NCBI GenBank assembly: GCA_029976695.1 | Contig: JARQTN010000137.1 | Coordinates: forward strand, 1-59,324 | DNA: 59,324 nucleotides | From: Lewinellaceae bacterium | GTDB taxonomy: Bacteria; Bacteroidota; Bacteroidia; Chitinophagales; Saprospiraceae | Direction: 5' to 3' | Shown: piece by piece, positions 1-7,029 of the stretch | Layout of the letters: each line of letters starts with the position of its first letter | How positions within the stretch are numbered: the first letter of the stretch is position 1 | Notes under the pieces: model-generated | Databases searched by the model: none | Told to the model about the DNA's origin: nothing | The model's input: only the letters and a program-made list of their open reading frames with translations | Program-made: the position numbers and the translations under genes

Positions 1-73
1 TCAACCGGGCAATTGACCGATTTTCTTTGTACTTTAAGGAGGTAATCATTGAAAAGCCGGAAAGAAACAACTC

Positions 74-2137
74 ATGCCCAGAATATATGCACTCCTCGCC
101 GGGATTACAGACTATCCGGGAAATCCCCTTTTCCAAAGCGTCGATGACGCCATCAGGATGAAAGAATACCTTGCATCCCTGCACACTTCATCAGGTAAAC
201 CAAAGATCAGGCTGCTGGTCAATGAAGAAGCGACGAGGGACGGGATCATCAATGCATTCAGGGAGCATCTGTACAAAGCAAAGGACGATGATGTGGTCCT
301 GTTTTATTTCAGCGGCCACGGTGCGCTGGAAAAAACGACGGATATCTTTCCGGATGAGCATGACGGTTCCATGGACTGCCTCGTTTGCTATTCGGGAAAA
401 AAGACTTCCACAAAGCAGCTCCTTTCCGGGAAAGAGGTCCGGTACCTGTTTCACAAAATGCCCCATAACCCGCATGTCGCTACCGTAATCGATGCCTGCC
501 ACTCTGGCGATGTGGTCCGCTCCGTGAAGGGTGAGGGGAACGGTGGCCCGATGATCAAGAGACTAAGCGGTTTTTTCAAGGAACGGCCATACAGGGACTT
601 CCTGTTTGCCGGTGACCCGGAGGTGGAGCGCAATGAAAATGGAAAGAAAAGGGTGTATATCCCGTTTAAAAATTCGGTCCACCTGGCGGCTTGCCTGTCC
701 AGTGAATCAGCTATGGAAAACCTGAACGGGGGCGTATTTACGACTTTCCTGCTTGCCCTGCTGGAAAACACCAAAGGCAATGTCACCTATATGGATATTT
801 CGCGATGGGCGAAGATGAGCCTTGTCGATGTGACGAGCAGCAAGCAGACGCCGAGGGTGAGTGTGCAGGGGGAAGGAAAAACAAACCAGTACTCTCCATG
901 GCTGAATATCGCCCGTGAAGGGGTACGCATCCCGCCGGGCATGATCGTGAATAACGGTCCGAACGGATGGTTCTTCTCACGCGGCACGCTACTGGGCATG
1001 CGGCCGGGCATGAAGGTCAGACTTCATCTGAATGATCAGGAGAGTGAACTCCTGGAGGTGGAGGCCGTTGAGATCGAGCGGTCAAAACTGAAGATCCCGC
1101 TGGACCTCATCAACCGGCTGGATTTTAACCGGCATTATGAGGGGGAATCTGAAGAGACAACGTACCGCAACCTGGATGTATTTGTCCATGCAATCGATGA
1201 TGATACCGCCAATTACCCGGAAGTTGAGGAGATCATTCAGGAGACGGAGAACGTCGTTTCGGCCACGGATGTGAAAGCCTCTTTTTACCTTAACTTCTTC
1301 AATGGATACGCTTACTTTACCCTGCCGGAGACGCCCTTCCGCCCTTTGGCGCGACAACTGAAACTGGGCAGCCCCGAATTTTCAGGGGGATTGGAACACC
1401 AACTCAAGGCACTTGTGAAGTGGAATCATTTCCTCACGCTTGAAAATCCGGGAGATACATTTGAGAAATGCCCGATCCGCGTGGAGATCAAAGTGAACGG
1501 CCAGGACTGGGCGGATATTACAAATGGCGTGGTCCGTATGCAACCCAGGGATGAGCGGCATGATTCACTCGGGTTGCTCCAGACCTATAAAATGCGGATT
1601 TCCAACCTGACGAAGGAAACGCTTTTTGTTGGCGTGCTCGCGCTGAATTCTGATATCAGCATCACGTCCAATCCCTTTGCTCAGCGGGTTGTGGAATTAA
1701 AGCCCGATGGTGAACAGGGCGCAACCAGGGAATTCTACGACCACAAGGAGAACGCACTTGCCTACACGGCGTTGGACGATTACAAGGAAGTCTACAACTG
1801 GAAGGAGGAATGGCTGTATTACAAGTTCATCTTCAACAATTTTGAGGATTTCACACAATCCATCGCGAACAGGGAATTCCTGCAGGCCCCGCTTGAGCCA
1901 CCTTACATGGAATTGGGCCTGAGAACGACTGGCAGGCAAAAGGGTGAGGGAGCGCTGGAAGACCTGAAGGAAGTGAAAAAGAAGTGGGGTACGTGCATCA
2001 CGCGCATCGAGCTTGCCAATTCGTCGTATGATCAGCCAACCGGGCAGTTGCTTTCCAATTTCAATGCCTACAGGGAAAGTGATATCGTCCGGCCATTTCT
2101 CGAGAAAGTGTATTCAACTCCGATTTTCCAAGATTAA
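74..2137 (+). CDS. Caspase-family (C14) cysteine protease
   Basis: 687 aa. The N-terminal ~270 residues form a caspase/metacaspase-type p20-p10 fold: the strand ending FYFSGHG gives catalytic His82, and the strand ending IDACHSGD gives catalytic Cys142. Both are intact, so an active protease is expected, cleaving after a basic or other specific P1 residue as metacaspases and ortho-caspases do. The rest (about 290-687) is beta-rich and not recognised; it may be a target-recognition or sensor region. There is no signal peptide or membrane span, so it is cytoplasmic. It is the first gene of an eight-gene run and lies 10 nt upstream of the gasdermin-like gene, the order expected for a protease that cleaves and activates a gasdermin (inferred). 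A perfect AAGGAGG at 36-42 lies 31 nt before the ATG, too far to set this start. The promoter is outside or at the very edge of the window. Confidence 0.9.
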   Translation: MPRIYALLAGITDYPGNPLFQSVDDAIRMKEYLASLHTSSGKPKIRLLVNEEATRDGIINAFREHLYKAKDDDVVLFYFSGHGALEKTTDIFPDEHDGSMDCLVCYSGKKTSTKQLLSGKEVRYLFHKMPHNPHVATVIDACHSGDVVRSVKGEGNGGPMIKRLSGFFKERPYRDFLFAGDPEVERNENGKKRVYIPFKNSVHLAACLSSESAMENLNGGVFTTFLLALLENTKGNVTYMDISRWAKMSLVDVTSSKQTPRVSVQGEGKTNQYSPWLNIAREGVRIPPGMIVNNGPNGWFFSRGTLLGMRPGMKVRLHLNDQESELLEVEAVEIERSKLKIPLDLINRLDFNRHYEGESEETTYRNLDVFVHAIDDDTANYPEVEEIIQETENVVSATDVKASFYLNFFNGYAYFTLPETPFRPLARQLKLGSPEFSGGLEHQLKALVKWNHFLTLENPGDTFEKCPIRVEIKVNGQDWADITNGVVRMQPRDERHDSLGLLQTYKMRISNLTKETLFVGVLALNSDISITSNPFAQRVVELKPDGEQGATREFYDHKENALAYTALDDYKEVYNWKEEWLYYKFIFNNFEDFTQSIANREFLQAPLEPPYMELGLRTTGRQKGEGALEDLKEVKKKWGTCITRIELANSSYDQPTGQLLSNFNAYRESDIVRPFLEKVYSTPIFQD

Positions 2138-2147
2138 AACCATAGAT

Positions 2148-2996
2148 ATGACAAGAATTTGCAAAAACAAGATCACAGACCATATTCGCGATCATTTTGG
2201 AGCGAATCCCCTGAAATCCCCTGAAGCCCGGATCAAGCCGATGTGCATGCTCGAAGTACAGCGGGATAAACAGGATTATTTGGGAGAGTTTGCGTTCCTG
2301 ATCGTGGGTGACATGCCTGAAGAGATCCCGGTCAATGAGGAACCAGTAGCCCCGATCTCGGATGAACGAAGCAATACGGTTGATTTCAAGATCGGTTTCG
2401 GGATCCTGGGCAATTTCCTGAAAGTGCTGGGTGTCGACCCGGCAGGTGTTGGGGCAGCAATGAAGAAGTCGAAAAAAATGGCATTTTCATTCAGTAATGT
2501 CCGCCGGCGGTTCATCGATCCGCTCCAGTTGGGCAAGGTACTCTCACAGCACGACATTATCGGGGACACGGATAATTTTATGCTGCATCCGGCGATCAAT
2601 GACAAGCGGATCAAGCTTGCTCTGATCACGGACATCATCGTATCGAACAATTTCTCGATCAGCACATTTACCGAGTCGGAAACAGAGGCCGAACTCGATG
2701 TGCCTCTTATTGCCAACGCTGTATCCAATTTCAACACTGAAGTGAAGGTGGAACGGAAATCGAACAATGAAGTGAAGTTCAACGCACCGAATGACCTGAC
2801 TTTTGCGTTCAGTGCGCTTGAGCTGAAGATTGATCCTGCATCGGGCAAATTTTCCCGGGGTGACTGGCTGAAAAACCTGAAATCCGCAACAGGTGAATCG
2901 CTTACCCTGGAAAACCTTGAACCAGGCAAAAAATATCACCTCGACCATGTGCTGATCGATGAAAGCAAGGAATACCCGCTCTTAATTGAATTCTGA
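2148..2996 (+). CDS. Probable bacterial gasdermin (pore-forming death effector)
   Basis: 282 aa from the ATG at 2148, 10 nt after the protease stop; a longer reading from 2013 would overlap the protease by 125 nt and is rejected. Features that match bacterial gasdermins: a cysteine close to the N-terminus (Cys5; family members are lipidated at such a Cys); a compact alpha/beta pattern with a small hydrophobic, glycine-rich stretch (about 80-105, GFGILGNFLKVLG) followed by basic residues and the strand MAFSFSNV (111-118); paired strands near 155-225 ending in the LTFAFSALEL strand (217-226); and a short C-terminal tail that could be the autoinhibitory peptide removed by proteolysis. No catalytic motif is visible. 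Family knowledge: cleaved bacterial gasdermins oligomerise into large inner-membrane pores and kill the phage-infected cell, and their genes sit beside caspase-like proteases. The identification is by pattern and context, not by database search; it could also be an unrelated hypothetical protein. Confidence 0.62.
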   Translation: MTRICKNKITDHIRDHFGANPLKSPEARIKPMCMLEVQRDKQDYLGEFAFLIVGDMPEEIPVNEEPVAPISDERSNTVDFKIGFGILGNFLKVLGVDPAGVGAAMKKSKKMAFSFSNVRRRFIDPLQLGKVLSQHDIIGDTDNFMLHPAINDKRIKLALITDIIVSNNFSISTFTESETEAELDVPLIANAVSNFNTEVKVERKSNNEVKFNAPNDLTFAFSALELKIDPASGKFSRGDWLKNLKSATGESLTLENLEPGKKYHLDHVLIDESKEYPLLIEF

Positions 2997-3000
2997 CCTG

Positions 3001-4839
3001 GTGAAGAGAAAAATCGTCATATTCTACCATGACAGCGATGGCAACCGGGATATCAGGGAATCGGACTACAAGCATTTTTACCGTCCCCTGAATCTCATGG
3101 TCAAGCCCATTCCCATGCTCAAACTTGAACCGGTTTCCTGTCCCGCCAGAGAGTGGTTATTTGATAAGCTCAGGGACCTCACCGGACCTGACGAGGAAGC
3201 TGATGAGCTTTACCTCCATTTCAGCGGGCATGGACAAAGCGAGGGAATCCCCTATGGTGACTGGGTTGTGTCAAACCAGGATTTTGCTGATATGGTCCGG
3301 CATCCAAAGGTGAAAAGCTGCTATTTTTCTTCCTGCCAGTCGGGGGACCTGGTCAGGCTTGTGAATGAAAACAGCATTCCTGTGGTGATCGGCACGGCAG
3401 GGCCGAATGACATCGAGAACCGGTATGCGATCGATTTTCAACTTGCCTTTTATGAAGGATTGATCCATTGCCGTTCCTTCGACAGCGCATTCAGTCAGGC
3501 ACGGGTACTCACCAAAAGCAAGCATGGAAAGGAAGTCCCGGCAAATGTTTTTGTGCGCGGGGAAGGGGCACTGGACGACATAGCAGAGGTTCATGTGAAT
3601 GCCTTGCAGATCGTCTTCCATGCCCCCAAATACGCAGAGGCCCATTTGATCCCGCCAACTTTCCTGGATGAACTCAGGAATATCTCTGATGGCAAGCCCG
3701 CAATCCTGGCATACAGCGACGATCCGGTCAGGGCAGCAGAATTTGAGGGTGCTTTCAAAGAATCCGGGTGGCAGCAGTACATGCACCTGGTCCATATTCC
3801 TGAAGGTGAAGTCGGAAAGATCAATGACCGGGGGGATATGGATCCTTTTCAGCTCCAGAATATTTTCCTGCTGCTGCTCCTGAGTCACCAGCACCTGCTT
3901 CCGGAGGAATTGCGCACACATCTTGCCAATCATGAAAACTGGGGACAGGAGCAGTACCGGATCTTCTGTGCACACAAGGATGGCATTGACCTCGCATCCG
4001 CCTTTGACAGCCATTCGATCAGGCAGAAGTTTGATTCCGGGCACATCTTTTCTTTCCACGACAATCCGGGGGAATTGCTTGATAACCAGGAGTTTGAAAG
4101 GTTGCTCCATGAACAGGAGATCGAGCTTTCGCTCCGGAAGAAAATCACGCTTGGTTTTGAGGTCCGCCCAAACAGGGAAGAAATGGCTGTGGTGTACGAT
4201 ATGCATAAAATTGCCTGTGTGTTCTTTGCGAAAAATGAGAATGAAAAGCTCGTCAATTTTCTTGTCAACTGGATCAGGGAAAAGGATGAACTGAAATTTC
4301 CCGTTGTGGTCATTGACAACCAGTATGATGCAGATCTGGAATTCATGTCTTCATTGAAAAAAGAAATTGTCCCACTCACAAAGAAAGAGCAGAATCTGAA
4401 CCTTCAGTTTATCGACCTTTTGCGCCCTGGCTGCATTATGATTTTCAGGTATTGGGAAGAAGAGCTGGAACCATGGCAGGATTTTATCAGCGAAGTCCTC
4501 GATGCGGTGTCGATCACTTCAAGTATTATCACGGAAAAAGAAAAACCACAGTCAAGTGCAATCTTCTTTCTAAGCAATTTTAGTCCGGATGAATTGCAGC
4601 TTCCGGGAAATGTGAAAGTGGAACGCTTTTCAAAGCCCACGCCGGTAAATGACGAAATACTTGAAACATGGCGAAGTGAATTCAGCCCGCTCAAGTTCAA
4701 TCCCAAAGTTTCACAGATGGTGCAGGCGGTTTCTGCTGAAATTGACCCGAACCGGTTTTCGGATTGCTGCCCGTCAGCGGTGATTGAATTTGTCTGTGAA
4801 AAATTCAGGATCCCTGCAAAACAGATTGTCGGATTATGA
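3001..4839 (+). CDS. CHAT-domain protease with long C-terminal extension
   Basis: 612 aa from a GTG at 3001, 4 nt after the gasdermin-like stop. A TTG at 2986 would also work and would overlap that gene by 11 nt; the GTG gives a natural first strand (MKRKIVIFY). Residues 1-190 are a CHAT (caspase HetF associated with TPRs) fold: LHFSGHG supplies catalytic His77 and CYFSSCQSG supplies Cys112, both intact. The remaining ~420 residues alternate hydrophobic strands and helices and contain at least two alpha/beta-looking segments (about 230-300 and 395-530), but I do not recognise them. It is cytoplasmic with no membrane span. A second active cysteine protease beside the caspase suggests either a relay of proteolytic activation or two alternative triggers for the gasdermin (inferred). 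Confidence 0.85.
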   Translation: MKRKIVIFYHDSDGNRDIRESDYKHFYRPLNLMVKPIPMLKLEPVSCPAREWLFDKLRDLTGPDEEADELYLHFSGHGQSEGIPYGDWVVSNQDFADMVRHPKVKSCYFSSCQSGDLVRLVNENSIPVVIGTAGPNDIENRYAIDFQLAFYEGLIHCRSFDSAFSQARVLTKSKHGKEVPANVFVRGEGALDDIAEVHVNALQIVFHAPKYAEAHLIPPTFLDELRNISDGKPAILAYSDDPVRAAEFEGAFKESGWQQYMHLVHIPEGEVGKINDRGDMDPFQLQNIFLLLLLSHQHLLPEELRTHLANHENWGQEQYRIFCAHKDGIDLASAFDSHSIRQKFDSGHIFSFHDNPGELLDNQEFERLLHEQEIELSLRKKITLGFEVRPNREEMAVVYDMHKIACVFFAKNENEKLVNFLVNWIREKDELKFPVVVIDNQYDADLEFMSSLKKEIVPLTKKEQNLNLQFIDLLRPGCIMIFRYWEEELEPWQDFISEVLDAVSITSSIITEKEKPQSSAIFFLSNFSPDELQLPGNVKVERFSKPTPVNDEILETWRSEFSPLKFNPKVSQMVQAVSAEIDPNRFSDCCPSAVIEFVCEKFRIPAKQIVGL

Positions 4840-4852
4840 AAATGTATGAATC

Positions 4853-5881
4853 ATGAAATACAAATTATTGGAACCCGGAGGCGGTCATGATCTTGAGGTG
4901 AAAGGAAGGGAGGTAAACAGATATACGTATACCTACCATTTTTCAGGGCAGGGGCTGGTGACTGCCCCGATAGCGGGAAGGAAGAGAAAGATAAGTACGT
5001 ATATTATCAAAAAACAGCTCATTGATGCTGTAAATGCAGCAATTGTAACAGGTCGCCCATTGCTGCTTAAAGGTGCACCAGGTAGCGGGAAGACGAAGCT
5101 TGCGGAAGCGGTGGCCAGCTATTTCTATCATGATGAAGCCTACAAGTATTATTTTGAATGGCATGTGAAATCAAGGAGCCGTGCTCGGGATGGTGGATAT
5201 GTATTTGATCATGTCGGACGCATGCGGGATGCGACGATTTCTGACTATGATAAAAAGGCAGGTAAACGTGCGGCGGACCCGGCAAATTATATCACCCTTG
5301 GCGCCCTCGGATATGCCCTGCAAACAAGGACGGCCCCCGGCTACAAACCGATCCTGCTTATCGACGAGATTGACAAGGGAGATATCGACTTCCCGAATGA
5401 TCTGCTGCTCGAGCTTGACGAGATGCGATTTAAAGTCAATGAAATGGACAATACGTATATCGAGGCACACAAGGATAAGAAGAGCAACGAGCAAATCAGG
5501 CCACTGGTATTCATTACGAGCAATGATGAGCGGGAACTTCCTCCGGCCTTCCTGAGAAGGTGCCTGTATTATTACATCCCGGAGTTTGAGGAACCTTTGC
5601 TGCGCCGCATTGCGGTATCGAAAATGAAAGAGTTTTACCAGGATCATAAAAAGAAAGCGCCAGCCGGCCTTGACAAAGAGAAGGACAATCCTCTGGATCC
5701 ATTTGTGCGGAAATTCATGGACCTCAAGGACACAGCCACGGGATCAAAACCGCCATCCACGAGTGAAATGCTGGATTGGTTGAAACTCATCACTTTCGAG
5801 ATAATTCATAAAGGAAGGAGACTTGAAGACCTGGTTGACGATGGGGATATCCAGCGCATTACCTTGAAATTAAACGCCTGA
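4853..5881 (+). CDS. MoxR-type AAA+ ATPase
   Basis: 342 aa. It carries a complete AAA+ core: Walker A GAPGSGKT (74-81), Walker B ILLIDEID (about 167-174, Asp171-Glu172), sensor 1 FITSND (Asn224), an arginine pair at 235-236 (FLRRC) that can act as arginine finger, and a sensor-2-like helix near PSTSEMLDWL. MoxR ATPases remodel partner proteins and work with a vWA-domain protein; the next gene, starting 2 nt downstream, is such a partner. In conflict systems described by Aravind and colleagues, MoxR-vWA pairs gate effectors such as caspases and CHAT proteases, which fits this operon. A 40-50 residue N-terminal extension before the core is not recognised. The start ATG at 4853 lies 13 nt after the CHAT gene. 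Confidence 0.92.
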   Translation: MKYKLLEPGGGHDLEVKGREVNRYTYTYHFSGQGLVTAPIAGRKRKISTYIIKKQLIDAVNAAIVTGRPLLLKGAPGSGKTKLAEAVASYFYHDEAYKYYFEWHVKSRSRARDGGYVFDHVGRMRDATISDYDKKAGKRAADPANYITLGALGYALQTRTAPGYKPILLIDEIDKGDIDFPNDLLLELDEMRFKVNEMDNTYIEAHKDKKSNEQIRPLVFITSNDERELPPAFLRRCLYYYIPEFEEPLLRRIAVSKMKEFYQDHKKKAPAGLDKEKDNPLDPFVRKFMDLKDTATGSKPPSTSEMLDWLKLITFEIIHKGRRLEDLVDDGDIQRITLKLNA

Positions 5882-5883
5882 TC

Positions 5884-7026
5884 ATGGTTGGTCCGCTCTG
5901 GGGTTTTTTCCAATTGGTCAGGAGCAGTGGGCATATTCCGCTGTCGATCGATCAGTATTTCTTTTTTGTGCATGCCCTTCATGCGGAAGCATTCAGGACT
6001 GTCAGTACCAAGGCTGACCTGCTTGCATTGATGAAGATCTTCTGGTTGAATGAACCAGGGTTTGAACCTCAATTCAATGCTTTATTCAATCGCTTTTTTG
6101 ATGACAAGGTGCTGTGGAAGATCCTTCCGGATCAAAAAACAGAAAATGAAGCCGGGGACGATGGTCATGATCATGGGCAACAGGAAAAGACCAGCGGGCC
6201 GGAAGCCCCAGCGCCAGATCCTTCTGCCAATGATGATCTGAAAAAGGATCCCGGTAAAAAGGCCGACCATACACAGGATGCCCGGTCGGAGATTGAACTT
6301 ATCCTGAAGGATTCGACAGCAGGGGAAGGGAAAGAAGCACCTTTCAAGAGGGAACTGGCGCATGCCTTTGCCCTTTCGGACAAGTCGATTATGCCATTCG
6401 ATGCGCGGAAGTTCGCCCAGCGCCTGAGGAGGAAAGTGGAAACGGCAGAACAGGTCAGCTCGGACAGGATCAACGCCCCGGAGATGGTCCGCCAGTTTGT
6501 GGAACTGGGGTTTATAGAGGAGATTATCTATGAACTGGAAGATGCAAGTTATTCAAATATCGTGCTGTTTTCTGACCGTTTTGGTTCCATGCTCGCATAT
6601 GAATATCTGGACATGCAGTTCCGCGATAGCCTGAGAAACATTCCTCACTGTACGTTTGAGCACTATGCCTTTTACAATTTGCCCGTTTCCTCCGAAGACA
6701 GGAGGGGATTTTTGTTCACCCCTGCTGATGCGAAAGGAGGGGAAATTTCATCAGACCGGCATCCCTGGACCCGAAATACCTGGTTTTTTATCCTGTCGGA
6801 TGCAGGGGGGCACTCCGGAACCGTGAACAGGCAGAGGATCATCCGGACAAACCAGTTCTGGACTTTTCTGACCGGGATTTCAGAGTTTGTTTACTGGATC
6901 AACCCGATACCTGCAGCGTACCTGAATGATTGTACCGCAAAAAGGCTGCAAATGAAAATACCGATGATCACGCCTGAAATGGCGAACCTGAATCAACTGG
7001 TCAAGGAGGCCAGGACAGTCCGATAA
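5884..7026 (+). CDS. vWA/CoxE-like partner of the MoxR ATPase
   Basis: 380 aa. The N-terminal ~80 residues look like the helical region of CoxE/vWA proteins (LVRSSGHIPLS, then helices around an LNEPGFEPQFNALF segment). Residues ~85-150 are a charged, low-complexity linker rich in Asp, Lys, Pro and His. From ~225 a vWA Rossmann fold begins: NIVLFSDRFGSML occupies the MIDAS position, but the DxSxS motif reads D231-R-F-G-S, so the first Ser is replaced by Phe and metal binding may be weakened. A later strand FFILSDAGG corresponds to the second vWA acidic loop. It probably bridges the ATPase and the effectors (inferred). It starts 2 nt after the ATPase stop and ends 3 nt before the next gene, so the two are almost certainly co-translated. 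Cytoplasmic. Confidence 0.78.
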   Translation: MVGPLWGFFQLVRSSGHIPLSIDQYFFFVHALHAEAFRTVSTKADLLALMKIFWLNEPGFEPQFNALFNRFFDDKVLWKILPDQKTENEAGDDGHDHGQQEKTSGPEAPAPDPSANDDLKKDPGKKADHTQDARSEIELILKDSTAGEGKEAPFKRELAHAFALSDKSIMPFDARKFAQRLRRKVETAEQVSSDRINAPEMVRQFVELGFIEEIIYELEDASYSNIVLFSDRFGSMLAYEYLDMQFRDSLRNIPHCTFEHYAFYNLPVSSEDRRGFLFTPADAKGGEISSDRHPWTRNTWFFILSDAGGHSGTVNRQRIIRTNQFWTFLTGISEFVYWINPIPAAYLNDCTAKRLQMKIPMITPEMANLNQLVKEARTVR

Positions 7027-7029
7027 CGT

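Noticed and set aside
36-145. Perfect AAGGAGG at 36-42 followed 6 nt later by a TTG (49-51) that opens a ~32-codon basic reading frame.
   Set aside because: Bacteroidota rarely use Shine-Dalgarno signals, and the frame overlaps the caspase start; likely chance.
1-161. Frame 3 reads through as a possible end of an upstream gene (stop about 159-161), and frame 1 has a stop at 43-45.
   Set aside because: The frame-3 version would overlap the caspase by about 88 nt; too little sequence to choose, so no gene is reported.
2013-2147. Longer start for the gasdermin-like gene.
   Set aside because: It overlaps the caspase by 125 nt, and the ATG at 2148 gives a Cys5 and clean spacing.
3271-4206. 311-aa frame on the minus strand opposite the CHAT gene.
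   Set aside because: It is the shadow of a real protein with catalytic motifs; no motif of its own.
4853-7026. MoxR and CoxE-like genes read as part of methanol or CO oxidation.
   Set aside because: The neighbours are caspases and CHAT proteases, and no dehydrogenase subunits are near; a conflict-system role is more likely.
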